A program made the translations under genes and the position numbers. A DNA stretch of 36,052 bases from assembly GCA_946410595.1 (NCBI GenBank), contig CAMKAU010000013.1, positions 1 to 36,052 of the forward strand, in the 5' to 3' direction. The notes below the pieces were generated by a model. The model worked only from the letters and a program-made list of their open reading frames with translations. It had not been told where the DNA came from and did not search any database. Positions 15,498 through 23,966 of the stretch are shown piece after piece (the first letter of the stretch is position 1; every line of letters starts with the position of its first letter). The DNA comes from an uncultured Clostridia bacterium. Lineage in GTDB: Bacteria; Bacillota; Clostridia; Oscillospirales; CAG-272.

Positions 15498-17507
15498 ATG
15501 AAACTGAGCGACAAGATCCTCTTCGGCGGCGATTACAATCCCGAGCAATGGCGCGAAACGCCGGAAATCTGGGACGAGGATATGCGCCTGATGCGCCTCG
15601 CCCGCTGGAACGAGGCGACCGTCGGGGTCTTCTCCTTTGCCGAGCTGGAGCCGGAGGAGGGGGTATTCGACTTCTCCGTGCCGGACGCGATCTTTGAAAA
15701 AGCGGAACAAAACGGCGTGAAGATCATCCTCTCCACCCCCTCCGGCGCGATGCCGCGCTGGATGGCGGAAAAATACCCGGAGATCCTGCGCACCCTCGAC
15801 GACCGGCGCAAGGCGGTCTACGGCCGCCGGGAAAACCACTGCTTTACCTCCCCCGTCTACCGGGAGAAGGTCGCGGAGATCGACCGCAAGCTCTCCGAGC
15901 GCTACGGCCGCCACCCCGCGCTGCTCGCCTGGCATATCTCGAACGAGTTCAACGGCGAGTGCCACTGCCCGCTCTGCCGCGCGGCGTTCTGCGCATTTCT
16001 GGAGAAAAAGTACGGCGCGATCGACCGGCTCAACGCCGCGTGGTGGACCCGCTTCTGGAGCCACCGGGCGAACGCCTTTTCGGAGATCGAGCCCCCCTCC
16101 CCGATCGGGGAGACCTGCGTCCACGGGCTGACGCTGGACTGGAAGCGCTTTGTGACCGCGCAGACGGCGGACTTTGCCCGTGTGGAGATCGAGGCGGTCC
16201 GCGCCTTTTCCGACCGGCCGGTCACGACCAACCTGATGGGCTTTTACACCGGGCTCGACTACCGCGAGCTCTCCAAACCGTTCGACTTCGTTTCCTGGGA
16301 CAACTACCCCGACTGGGGCAAACCGGAGGGGGACGAGGGAACGGCGGCGTGGATCGCCCTCACCCACGACCTGATGCGCTCGATGAAGCGGGACAACTTC
16401 CTTTTGATGGAGTCCACCCCCTCCCACACCAACTGGAAGGAGATCAACAAGCTCTACCGCCCCGGGATGATGCGGCTCGCCTCCCTGCAGGCGCTGGCGC
16501 ACGGCTCGGAGAGCGTGCAGTATTTCCAGTGGCGCAAAAGCCGCGGCTCGAGCGAGAAGATGCACGGCGCCGTGGTCGACCACTACGGAAAAGAGGACAC
16601 CCGCGTCTTTGGGGAGGTCGCCGCGCTCGGCGAGGAGCTCGAAAAGCTCGCCCCGATCGTCGGCAGTACCCCGCGCCCCCGGGTCGCCCTCCTCTACGAC
16701 TGGGACAACGTCTGGGCGCTGCAGGATCTGCAGGGAATGCAGAAAAAGAACAAGCAGGTCGGCGCCACGCTGCTCCGCCAGTATCTCCCCTTCTGGCGGG
16801 CGGGGATCTCCTGCGACGTGATCGGGCGGCGGGAGAGTTACGGGAGCTATTCCTTGCTCGTCGCGCCGATGACCTATCTCTGCGAAGCGGAAACGGCAAA
16901 GCGCCTCGCCGCCTTCGTGCGGGAGGGCGGAACGCTCGTCGCCACCTACGCCCTCGCCCAAACGGACGAAAACGACCTCTGCCACCTCGGCGGCTTCCCC
17001 GGCGCGGGACTTTCCGAGGTCTTCGGCCTGCGGGCGGAGGAGCTTGACACCCTCTACCCCGAGGAACGGGTGAAGATCTCCGCCCTCGGCGAAAGCTATC
17101 TGGCAAAGGACTACTGCGAGATCCTCAAGCCGGAGGCGGACACTGAGATCCTCGGCGTTTACGAAAGCGAGTTTTACGCCGGGACCCCCTGCCTGACCTC
17201 CCACGCCTACGGGAAAGGCAGGGCGTACTATATCGCCTTCCGGGACGCGGACGGCGCCTTCTCCGGGGCGTTCTACCGGCGCCTTGCGGACGAGCTCGGG
17301 CTGGAAAGTCCCCTCTCCGAGATCCCCGCGGGCGTCTCGGCGCAGACGCGGGTAAACGAAAAGGGGGAAACCTTCCTCTTTTTGCTCAACTTTTCCCGCG
17401 AGGAGCGGAAGATCCCCCTCGGGCGGGAGATGACCCTCCTCAAAACCGGCAAGCCCTTGTCGCAACTGGTCCTGCCGCCTTACGGCGGGGAGGTTTTGAA
17501 GGGCTGA
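15498..17507 (+). CDS. Beta-galactosidase, glycoside hydrolase family 42
   Basis: A 669-residue GH42 enzyme that hydrolyses terminal beta-galactosides; no signal peptide, so it acts on imported oligosaccharides. The (beta/alpha)8 domain opens with FGGDYNPEQW. The acid/base is Glu150 in HISNE and the nucleophile Glu305 in LLMES. The zinc cysteines typical of the family are present (Cys115, Cys155, Cys157, Cys160). A trimerisation/amidotransferase-like domain (about 395-590) and a short beta domain follow, full length for the family. Start ATG follows GAAAGGA. No transporter or regulator adjoins it. It stands alone after its promoter, and I see no strong terminator before the sigma-factor promoter region. 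Confidence 0.95.
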   Translation: MKLSDKILFGGDYNPEQWRETPEIWDEDMRLMRLARWNEATVGVFSFAELEPEEGVFDFSVPDAIFEKAEQNGVKIILSTPSGAMPRWMAEKYPEILRTLDDRRKAVYGRRENHCFTSPVYREKVAEIDRKLSERYGRHPALLAWHISNEFNGECHCPLCRAAFCAFLEKKYGAIDRLNAAWWTRFWSHRANAFSEIEPPSPIGETCVHGLTLDWKRFVTAQTADFARVEIEAVRAFSDRPVTTNLMGFYTGLDYRELSKPFDFVSWDNYPDWGKPEGDEGTAAWIALTHDLMRSMKRDNFLLMESTPSHTNWKEINKLYRPGMMRLASLQALAHGSESVQYFQWRKSRGSSEKMHGAVVDHYGKEDTRVFGEVAALGEELEKLAPIVGSTPRPRVALLYDWDNVWALQDLQGMQKKNKQVGATLLRQYLPFWRAGISCDVIGRRESYGSYSLLVAPMTYLCEAETAKRLAAFVREGGTLVATYALAQTDENDLCHLGGFPGAGLSEVFGLRAEELDTLYPEERVKISALGESYLAKDYCEILKPEADTEILGVYESEFYAGTPCLTSHAYGKGRAYYIAFRDADGAFSGAFYRRLADELGLESPLSEIPAGVSAQTRVNEKGETFLFLLNFSREERKIPLGREMTLLKTGKPLSQLVLPPYGGEVLKG

Positions 17508-17520
17508 AACCGGGTGCGGA

Positions 17521-17599
17521 AAAAGTTTTTTGAAAAAATTATGAAAATTTTTTGAAAAACCGGTTGAAAAAACGCCCCCTCGTTCGTTTTATAGGATGA
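17521..17599 (+). promoter_or_regulatory. Promoter P1 of the sigma-factor gene (twin of P2)
   Basis: A 46-bp block (17554-17599) is repeated at 19020-19065 with four mismatches. It includes AAACCGGTTGAAA and CGCCCCCTCGTTCGTT. As a sigma-A promoter it reads TTGAAA (17564-17569), 17-nt spacer, TTTTAT (17587-17592). TGAAAA steps occur upstream at 17531, 17542, 17553 and 17565, about one helical turn apart, suggesting curved DNA or an UP element. Conservation of the spacer hints that an alternative sigma factor or an activator also reads it. Confidence 0.7.
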
Positions 17600-17615
17600 A
17601 GAGGAAAGAACAAGG

Positions 17616-18161
17616 ATGAAACGAGACCACGCTTTAGGCGCGGCGGCGTACGGAGATCGCCTGCTCGCCTGCCGCGAGAGGATGCTTTGGGTCGCGCTTG
17701 GCGTTCTCCATAACGAGCAGGACGCCTGCGACGCGGTGCAAAACGCCTTCTGCTCCCTCTTAAAACGGGGAGCGGCAAGAGAAAAACTGGAAAAAGCGGA
17801 CCCGGAGCTCTTCCGGTGGTACGTCTATCAGACGGCGAAGAACGCGGCTCTGGATCTCTGCCGGCAACGGCGGCGGGAGGCGGAGCGGCTTTCCGGAGCG
17901 CAGGAGGCGGATCTCTGCCCGGACGGCGGAGGGGACCCCGCCGAGCGCCTGATCCTGCGGGAGAAAAAGGCGGCGCTGCGGCGCGCGGTCGACACTCTGC
18001 CCGCCGATATCCGCGCCGTGATGATCCGCGTCCTTGTCCTGGGGGAAAAGGAGACGGAGGTCGCGGCGTCGCTCGGGATCTCGTGCCAGGCGGTCTCCGC
18101 CAGACTGAAAAAGGGAAAAAAACTGTTGGCTGCCCGGATGCGGCAGGAGGAAAAACAATGA
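17616..18161 (+). CDS. ECF-type sigma-70 family RNA polymerase sigma factor
   Basis: A 181-residue sigma factor with only regions 2 and 4. Region 2 covers about residues 20-90 (NEQDACDAVQNAFCSLL and FRWYVYQTAKNAALDLCR). Region 4 covers about 120-172, with the helix-turn-helix EKETEVAASLGISCQAVSAR. Start ATG at 17616 follows GAACAAGG. The stop overlaps the next start (ATGA), the usual arrangement for a sigma factor and its membrane-bound partner. Its promoter block is copied before the small secreted protein gene at 19116, so that gene is a candidate target. Signal sensed: unknown, perhaps envelope state. Confidence 0.92.
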   Translation: MKRDHALGAAAYGDRLLACRERMLWVALGVLHNEQDACDAVQNAFCSLLKRGAAREKLEKADPELFRWYVYQTAKNAALDLCRQRRREAERLSGAQEADLCPDGGGDPAERLILREKKAALRRAVDTLPADIRAVMIRVLVLGEKETEVAASLGISCQAVSARLKKGKKLLAARMRQEEKQ

Positions 18162-18892
18162 AACGGATCCCGGAAAAGGAACTGAGAGAGGTCCTGCTCG
18201 ACGCGGCGCGGGAAGAAACGGCGCAGATCGAAAACGCCGGCGGGGAGATCCCCGTCCCCGCCTCCCTGATCGCCGCAACGGACGCGATGGTCGCGCTCGA
18301 TCAGGCCGCCGCCCGCCGCCGCCGCTCGCTGCGCCGCGTGATCGCCGCCGGCCTCGCCGCCGCGCTGCTCTTCGTCTTCTTCGTCGTCCCGGTCTCCGCC
18401 GGGGGAAAAACGGCGGCGGGTTTTCTCTTCGACGTACTGGAAAAACACACCTTCTTCTACGCAAAGCCGAACGGTCAGAATATCCCGGACCGGATCGAGA
18501 CCTTCTATACGGTCGAGCCGCCGGAGGGATATGCGATTTATAGAAAGCACATCTTTCTTTTTCCTGAAGAAATCGATCCGTTTTGGTGCGATGCTTTGTC
18601 GTTTGAATGGAAAGGGGAAAAAGGGATGATCGCTTTTTCCCAAAGTCTGATCGGCGGGAGCGATACGATGGATTCGGAAAACGCCTACCACGAGGTGATC
18701 GACTGGAACGGATACAGCGTTTACTACTATTACAAATGGGGGCAATCCTACGCCCTCTGGCTGACGGAGGAGTACAAGTTCTTCCTGATCGCGGACAACA
18801 CGGACAAGGAAGCGTTTTTTGCGATCATGGACACGCTCCGGGAGTTGACGCCGGAGGAGGTCGACGCGCTCGAACGGACCTATCCGACGTAA
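18158..18892 (+). CDS. Membrane protein with DUF4367-like domain, probable anti-sigma factor
   Basis: A 244-residue single-pass protein translationally coupled to the sigma-factor gene. Residues 1-58 are charged and cytoplasmic (ELREVLLDAAREETAQIENA). A transmembrane helix spans about 60-81 (AAGLAAALLFVFFVVPVSAG). The outside part (about 110-240) resembles DUF4367: YTVEPPEGYAI, an aromatic-rich VYYYYKWGQSYALWLTEEYK, and IMDTLRELTPEEVDALE at the end. Position and layout suggest it holds the sigma factor at the membrane until a signal arrives, but no anti-sigma zinc-finger motif is visible, so this is inference. The middle of the gene (about 18530-18660) is visibly less GC-rich than its ends. 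Confidence 0.82.
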   Translation: MKRIPEKELREVLLDAAREETAQIENAGGEIPVPASLIAATDAMVALDQAAARRRRSLRRVIAAGLAAALLFVFFVVPVSAGGKTAAGFLFDVLEKHTFFYAKPNGQNIPDRIETFYTVEPPEGYAIYRKHIFLFPEEIDPFWCDALSFEWKGEKGMIAFSQSLIGGSDTMDSENAYHEVIDWNGYSVYYYYKWGQSYALWLTEEYKFFLIADNTDKEAFFAIMDTLRELTPEEVDALERTYPT

Positions 18893-18907
18893 CCTCCCGG
18901 CGTTCTG

Positions 18908-18948
18908 CCGGTCAAAACAAGCAATTGCTTGTTTTGACCGGTTTTTTC
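18908..18948 (+). terminator. Strong Rho-independent terminator
   Basis: A perfect 34-nt palindrome (18908-18941) centred on AAGCAATTGCTT, followed by a T6 run (18942-18947), 16 nt after the DUF4367-like gene stop. It clearly ends the sigma-factor operon. A second small stem, TTTTCGGG/CCCGAAAA, follows directly. Confidence 0.93.
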
Positions 18949-18990
18949 TTTTCGGGCACCCCGAAAAAGTCGTTTTCGCGGCTCTCAAAA

Positions 18991-19065
18991 ATTTTTTTGG
19001 AAGATTTTGAATTTTTTTTGAAAAACTGGTTGAAAAATCGCCCCCTCGTTCGTTATATAGGGTGA
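18991..19065 (+). promoter_or_regulatory. Promoter P2 of the small secreted protein gene (twin of P1)
   Basis: Block 19020-19065 is 42/46 identical to the sigma-factor promoter region. The sigma-A reading is TTGAAA (19030-19035), 17-nt spacer, TTATAT (19053-19058). T/A-rich steps with TGG or TGA at 18998, 19008, 19019 and 19031 repeat about every 10-12 bp, as upstream of P1. The predicted leader is about 50 nt. Confidence 0.75.
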
Positions 19066-19115
19066 GAGAAAAGAGAAACCCCGCAAAATCAAAAAAAGAA
19101 AGGACCGTACATACT

Positions 19116-19514
19116 ATGAAAAAACTCCTCTGCCTCCTCCTGACCGCACTGACCCTTTTTGCCCTGCTCGCCCCCGGCGCCCTCGCCGCAACGAAGGACG
19201 ACGACACCTCCCGAACTGAGGAGATCTTTACGATCACCTCCGGCGGGTATGCGTCTATAAAAGGAAAATACTACGGCAAAACCGGCACAACCGGCGCCAC
19301 GATCACGATCAAGCTGCAAAAGCGCTTCCTCCTCTTCTTCTGGAGCGACGTGGACGGCGCCGAGTGGACCGACTACAAGAGCGGGCAGAACAATTCAACG
19401 TCGCACGGGTTCCAGCTCACCTCCACCGGCAACTACCGCGCCGTGTATACCTACGACATCTACGGCACCGGAACCACCGACCACATCGAGAAAACGGCAG
19501 AAGCCTCTTACTGA
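19116..19514 (+). CDS. Small secreted protein, function unknown
   Basis: A 132-residue exported protein. Residues 1-24 are a signal peptide (MKKLLCLLLTALTLFALLAP then GALAA, signal peptidase I type). The mature part of about 108 residues is rich in Thr, Gly, Ser and Tyr, with alternating strand patterns (TIKLQKRFLLFFWSDVDGAE, GNYRAVYTYDIYGTGTTDHI), suggesting a compact beta-sandwich. I start at ATG 19116 because AAAGAAAGGA precedes it and the signal peptide begins there; the frame's earlier ATG lies before the ribosome site. Its promoter copies that of the sigma-factor operon upstream, so it is probably a target of that regulatory unit. No family recognised. Confidence 0.8.
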   Translation: MKKLLCLLLTALTLFALLAPGALAATKDDDTSRTEEIFTITSGGYASIKGKYYGKTGTTGATITIKLQKRFLLFFWSDVDGAEWTDYKSGQNNSTSHGFQLTSTGNYRAVYTYDIYGTGTTDHIEKTAEASY

Positions 19515-19700
19515 TCGCCAAGGCGCACTCCCCGGGTCTCTTTTCTCTTCACTTCCGCCGACAGGCGGATAAACTCCGGGGAGCGAAAGGAAACAGGCAA
19601 GGCGCCGCCTTTCCCCGGCGCCCGGCGCCTTGCCGCCTTCCTCCTATCCTCCGCGTTTCTCCCGCAGAGGGCTCTCCTCTCCGGGCAAAATAAACACAAA
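19515..19700 (+). other. Intergenic stretch with nested GC-rich hairpins
   Basis: No gene is seen between 19514 and 19813. CTCCCCGG near 19529 can pair with CCGGGGAG near 19576, enclosing TCCGCC-GACA-GGCGGA. Beyond it a perfect 11-bp stem pairs GGCAAGGCGCC (19596-19606) with GGCGCCTTGCC (19624-19634). None is followed by a T run, so these are not ordinary terminators, though they may end or stabilise the 19116 transcript. They could equally be remnants of a dispersed repeat. Confidence 0.45.
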
Positions 19701-19769
19701 AAAGAAAAGAGGCGGTCCTATGCGTGCACTCATCTGACCCCGCGCCGGACAGATCCGGTCCTTCTGCCG

Positions 19770-19798
19770 TTGACAAAAAAAGACCGATAAACTATAAT
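19770..19798 (+). promoter_or_regulatory. Consensus sigma-A promoter very close to a start codon
   Basis: TTGACA (19770-19775), 17-nt spacer, TATAAT (19793-19798): fully consensus. The start codon of the large secreted protein is at 19814, so transcription should start near 19805 and give a leader of about 9 nt with GGAG at its extreme 5' end. Confidence 0.85.
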
Positions 19799-19813
19799 GA
19801 AAAAGGAGACTGT

Positions 19814-22800
19814 ATGAAAGCATATCTGAAAAAGACTTCCTTGCTTCTCGCGCTCTTGCTCACTCTTTCCGTTTTTCTCCCCTCCCTGCAGACGGCCGTC
19901 GCAGCGGAACCGGACGAGCCGCCCCGCCTGACCCCGGAGGAGGTCCGCGCCGAGCTTGCAAAAACCCGCGGAGAACGGGTGCCCGAAGAAGAGTTTGACC
20001 TGTATTCCAAAGCCTTCTCGAACGGCGACGGCACCAATACCCTGATCTCCTACAGTCACCCCGTCAAATACATGGATGAAAAGGGCGAGATCCGGGATAT
20101 TTCCCTCAAGCTGACCGCCGGAAAGGACGGCGGCTTCCGGACGGAACAAAGCAATATCCTCGTCGGTCTGCCGGAGCGCCTCTCCGACGGGATCGCGCTC
20201 TCCTATGACGAAGTGGAGACCACGATGATCCCGAAGGACGCGCAAAAAAAGGACGCCGCCGGTCTCCTCTCCGAGGATCGGGAAACGGCGACCTACCGTC
20301 TTGATGAACAGACAAGCTATTCTTACTCTCTCTCCTATACCGGGATCCGGGAGGTGATCGAGGTCGCCTCCTATACGGGGCAGACCGAATACGCCTTTAC
20401 CCTCCGGACGGGCGGACTCTCCCTCCGGGAGGAGCGGGACGGCTCCTTTGCCCTCTATGACAAAACGGGAGCGCGGAAGGTCGCTCTCGGGGACGTGATC
20501 GTCTTCTCGGCGGACGAACGGAACAACACCTTCGGCGCCATGCGGGCGGAGACCGTCCGGGAAAACGAAGAATATACCGTGACCCTCTTACTGGATCCCG
20601 ACTATCTCGCGGACGAGCGGACGGTCTACCCGATCCGCATCGACCCCGATATCACCCTCCCCGATTCTTCAGTCGGTACCATCGAGGACGTGACGGTCAA
20701 CAGCGCGGATCCCATTTCCGCGACCTCCAACACGATCAGCGCGGGACGCTACCCGAGCGATTCCTCTCTCTCCTATATCCTGATGCGTTTCCCGTATCTC
20801 AACCTTAGCGGGATCGCCAACTCCAACCAGATCGTCTCCGCCACGGTGGAGATCCGGGATCTGATGTGCCAGTCCGAGCCGCTGGATCTGGAGTGCCGGA
20901 TCTACAACGAGAGTGCCGCCGGATGGAGCGAGGCGGGCAGCCCGACCTGGTGGTCGATCCCCTCCGAGTCCGTCTACGTGGGGGGTTATCTGGATTCTCG
21001 CACGATCACCTACGGCAACGGCAACGTCCCGGACGCGCCGCAGCGCTACGGGTACAATATCACGAACCTTGCGGTCAACTGGAAGAAAGGGACCAATTCT
21101 CCCTCCAAGGGGATCGTCTTCCGTCCCTCCGCCGCCTTTCTTGCCGGGACCGCCGGAATCTACAAGACCTTTGCCTCCTACAACGCGGCGTCCGGCTTCA
21201 GCCCCACGCTTACCATCATCTATTACGCGGGTACGCCGAGTTTCTCGGTTGAGGAAGGGCAGACCTATAACCTGGCTTCCGCGCTGGCGATTACGGGCGG
21301 AACGGTGACCGGATGGTCGTCGACCAACACCTCGGTCGCCACGGTAAACGCAAACGGCGTGGTGACGGGGGTGCACGCGGGCTATACAACCGTAAAAGCT
21401 TACGTCTCCTACGCAAACGGCAGCACCGGAACGGTAAACTGCTATGTGACCGTGACCCTGCCGACAGGCGTCTATAACCTTTATAATATCGAACAAGGTC
21501 TTTGCTTTACCTCGGACGGTATGATCAACGAGGGCAATATCATGCTGTTCGGGACGACCCGTTACTACCCGGCGGATGATCTGATCGACCGGCTCCGTCA
21601 GCAGTGGAAGATCGAATATATCGCCTACGGCTATTACGTGATCCGTCCTTACAATAATCTTGCGATGGGACTTTGCAACGACGACGGGCAGGGCGACGTC
21701 TGCCTGCGGACGGTCGGTACCGCCACAACGACTTCGCTGGATGATGACGCGTGGTGGGAGATCTGGTGGAACGGAACCGGCTATGAGATCTGGAATGATT
21801 CCTACGATATGGAGAGTCTTGCACTAAGTTATACCAACAATGCGTATCTCTCCTACGGGGACGGGGATATGACGTGGGCGATCCAGGATCCGGTCGAGGT
21901 GTTCCAGGACGATACCTACCTCGAGATCGAGCAGGGGATCCTCTTCTACGACACAACTACTTGGACTTATCTAAATGATCCGGAGGCATATGTTGCACCG
22001 GAAGAGACAAGAACGCTCAGCCAGCTTGGGCTGAAAACGGTCGTCTTCCGACCGGACACAAACTCCCAGCAGCACGGGTGGTCTTTTCTCCAACCCGCCA
22101 AAGTTTCTGTCAACGCAAGCGGAACGGTAACGGGGATCTCTCCGGGAGAAACAACCGTGTTTGCCGAAATCTTTGATCCCTGGATCTTCAGCTTCTGCAC
22201 GCTGAATGTGACAGAGATTGCAAACGGCAAATATCTTTTGAAAAATAAAGCAACTGCAAAATACGTTGATACTGCAAATCAACAAATGCTACCTGGTACA
22301 CAAATATGTCAAGGTAGTTTTAGTGGAGATGGTTCGCAATTTTGGCTTTTCACACATCTCGGGGACGGATCTTATTCCATTCGTTCCGCCAATTCGGCTC
22401 TCGACTATTATCTCGGCGTACAAAACGACGCGACGGCGACAGACACACCGGTCGTTCTCCGGACGGGATCTCTTACTAACGGGATGAAGTGGAAGATAAG
22501 CAAAACTACAAGCGGAGCGTACAAGATTACTCCCAAGACTGGGGAATCAAATAATCGCGTCCTCGCGATTGGATCCTATAACTCCGGCATTTTTGAATAC
22601 GATATAAGACAAAAAAACTATGTTGGAGATACTGATTATAAGGATGAATGGTCGTTTACCTCTTTGCTCTATGATGTCCCCCACAATTTAACATCAACCA
22701 TTTCCCACTTGTGTATTCCTTGCGCAATAACAAATGTTGCCGCGTTTTGGTGCAATAAAGGTTATACACAGTTCGATTGTTCTTCTTCAGCCGCACAAGA

Positions 22801-23182
22801 AAATGCAGCAATAGCGGTTCAAACGGCTATGGGAGGTCATCATACAGCAAATGACTATATCCAGCTTGGATTTGATGTCTTTTCACATACCAGCGGAGGA
22901 ATCACTTATAAGTTAGCATCAGACAATTATTGGCAAGGATATTTTTCCGAAACTGATATTATGTCCGAATTGGATGCAGGAAGACCTTTAATGTTAGGTT
23001 TTGCAGATGTTACCGGTTCTCCTTATGCTGGGCATATGACTGTTTGCGTCGGTTACGAATGGGAGGGGAATAAGATGTATGTTTATGTAAGCGATGCACA
23101 TCAACACAAGTATGCCCGTCAGGAATTGAATCTAACAACATATAATGACTTTATCTCAAAGGTAGTTATTACAGAAGAATGA
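19814..23182 (+). CDS. Large secreted multidomain protein with C39-like cysteine peptidase domain
   Basis: An exported 1122-residue protein. Signal peptide to about residue 32. Residues about 35-280 are a conserved-looking N-terminal region; about 280-470 resemble DNRLRE-type structural domains; about 471-549 is a bacterial Ig-like (Big_2) domain (WSSTNTSVATVNANGVVTGV). About 551-697 looks like a ricin-type beta-trefoil, about 740-800 a partial second Big_2 (VSVNASGTVTGISPGETTV), and about 801-952 a second trefoil. Residues about 955-1122 form a papain-like C39 peptidase domain with Cys967 in CIPCAITN, His1074 in AGHMTVCVGY and Asp1094. It probably binds glycans or cell wall and cleaves peptides. 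AAAGGAG sets the start; the longer frame has no such site. GC content drops from about 22220 onward. Confidence 0.87.
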   Translation: MKAYLKKTSLLLALLLTLSVFLPSLQTAVAAEPDEPPRLTPEEVRAELAKTRGERVPEEEFDLYSKAFSNGDGTNTLISYSHPVKYMDEKGEIRDISLKLTAGKDGGFRTEQSNILVGLPERLSDGIALSYDEVETTMIPKDAQKKDAAGLLSEDRETATYRLDEQTSYSYSLSYTGIREVIEVASYTGQTEYAFTLRTGGLSLREERDGSFALYDKTGARKVALGDVIVFSADERNNTFGAMRAETVRENEEYTVTLLLDPDYLADERTVYPIRIDPDITLPDSSVGTIEDVTVNSADPISATSNTISAGRYPSDSSLSYILMRFPYLNLSGIANSNQIVSATVEIRDLMCQSEPLDLECRIYNESAAGWSEAGSPTWWSIPSESVYVGGYLDSRTITYGNGNVPDAPQRYGYNITNLAVNWKKGTNSPSKGIVFRPSAAFLAGTAGIYKTFASYNAASGFSPTLTIIYYAGTPSFSVEEGQTYNLASALAITGGTVTGWSSTNTSVATVNANGVVTGVHAGYTTVKAYVSYANGSTGTVNCYVTVTLPTGVYNLYNIEQGLCFTSDGMINEGNIMLFGTTRYYPADDLIDRLRQQWKIEYIAYGYYVIRPYNNLAMGLCNDDGQGDVCLRTVGTATTTSLDDDAWWEIWWNGTGYEIWNDSYDMESLALSYTNNAYLSYGDGDMTWAIQDPVEVFQDDTYLEIEQGILFYDTTTWTYLNDPEAYVAPEETRTLSQLGLKTVVFRPDTNSQQHGWSFLQPAKVSVNASGTVTGISPGETTVFAEIFDPWIFSFCTLNVTEIANGKYLLKNKATAKYVDTANQQMLPGTQICQGSFSGDGSQFWLFTHLGDGSYSIRSANSALDYYLGVQNDATATDTPVVLRTGSLTNGMKWKISKTTSGAYKITPKTGESNNRVLAIGSYNSGIFEYDIRQKNYVGDTDYKDEWSFTSLLYDVPHNLTSTISHLCIPCAITNVAAFWCNKGYTQFDCSSSAAQENAAIAVQTAMGGHHTANDYIQLGFDVFSHTSGGITYKLASDNYWQGYFSETDIMSELDAGRPLMLGFADVTGSPYAGHMTVCVGYEWEGNKMYVYVSDAHQHKYARQELNLTTYNDFISKVVITEE

Positions 23183-23197
23183 TTCAGAGGAGGATTC

Positions 23198-23887
23198 ATG
23201 AAAAAAATCAGTTTTGGATTCGTTTGTTTGGTTCTGCCTGTTTTACTGCTTTGCTCCTGCTGTTCCGCTCCGACCACGGATCATAAAGAAGACTCCGGCT
23301 TGGCTTTTCAAATCGGATCATTCTATACCGACCCGGATTCTTTTGCAGCCGTTCATTATGTGGAGCGCGCCCCGACCCCGCTGACAAAGGAAGAACTGGA
23401 AGCCTGTGCAGAATCCGCTTCAGGGAAACTGCGTTTCGCTTGCCAAAACGCTGACAGGATAGAGGCCATTCCGATCGTCGGACTCTATTTGGAAGAAACC
23501 GATTTGGTCGCTTATCTTTTCTATAAGAACAATGAGTGTTTTCGCCTGTTAACTCTGGAAATAGAGGAAACTCCCCGCGGTGCAAAAATAGAGGAATTGT
23601 TTCTCGATCCGCCGAAAGAATGCTCGGCTACTTCTTTTGACGCCTTGTGTCTCGGCGCAGTTTCAACATGTCGAGAGATTGCACCTGCGTTTGAAATACT
23701 CGCTATTTCCTTTACAGGAACACCGTATCCGGGATTTGTTCCAATCGGTCGAGTGGATGGAAAAGCCGGGATAAAATGCTGTAACGGTGGAATATTAATG
23801 GATTTTCCTCTTGTGGATCCTTTCGATTCTCTGGAAGCGGGTAGAGAACTCTTGCGTTCTTATTATGCAAAACAAAACGCCAAATGA
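23198..23887 (+). CDS. Small lipoprotein, function unknown
   Basis: A 229-residue lipoprotein: basic start, hydrophobic core and a lipobox-like LLLCSC (Cys21 the likely lipidation site, Cys22 adjacent). No family recognised. It has several cysteines in the mature part (including ACQNAD, ECSAT and KCCNGG regions) and an alpha/beta pattern. It starts 15 nt after the peptidase gene behind AGAGGAGG, so both are probably co-transcribed. Base composition is as AT-rich as the end of the preceding gene and unlike the rest of the window, so the pair may have arrived together. It could be a partner or immunity-type protein for the peptidase, but that is only a guess from position. Confidence 0.8.
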   Translation: MKKISFGFVCLVLPVLLLCSCCSAPTTDHKEDSGLAFQIGSFYTDPDSFAAVHYVERAPTPLTKEELEACAESASGKLRFACQNADRIEAIPIVGLYLEETDLVAYLFYKNNECFRLLTLEIEETPRGAKIEELFLDPPKECSATSFDALCLGAVSTCREIAPAFEILAISFTGTPYPGFVPIGRVDGKAGIKCCNGGILMDFPLVDPFDSLEAGRELLRSYYAKQNAK

Positions 23888-23966
23888 TTCGGGTTCCTTC
23901 GCTCCTTCCTTGGCGTGATCTTCCTCGCCGCGAAAAAGAAAAAACGGGCAAATTGACGCACGATGC

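Noticed and set aside
15321..17465. A 714-codon minus-strand open frame opposite the GH42 gene
   Set aside because: The plus strand has full GH42 motifs and a good promoter; the antisense frame has no recognisable domain.
19062..19115. Longer N terminus for the small secreted protein
   Set aside because: The extension precedes the ribosome site and spoils the signal peptide; ATG at 19116 is clearly better.
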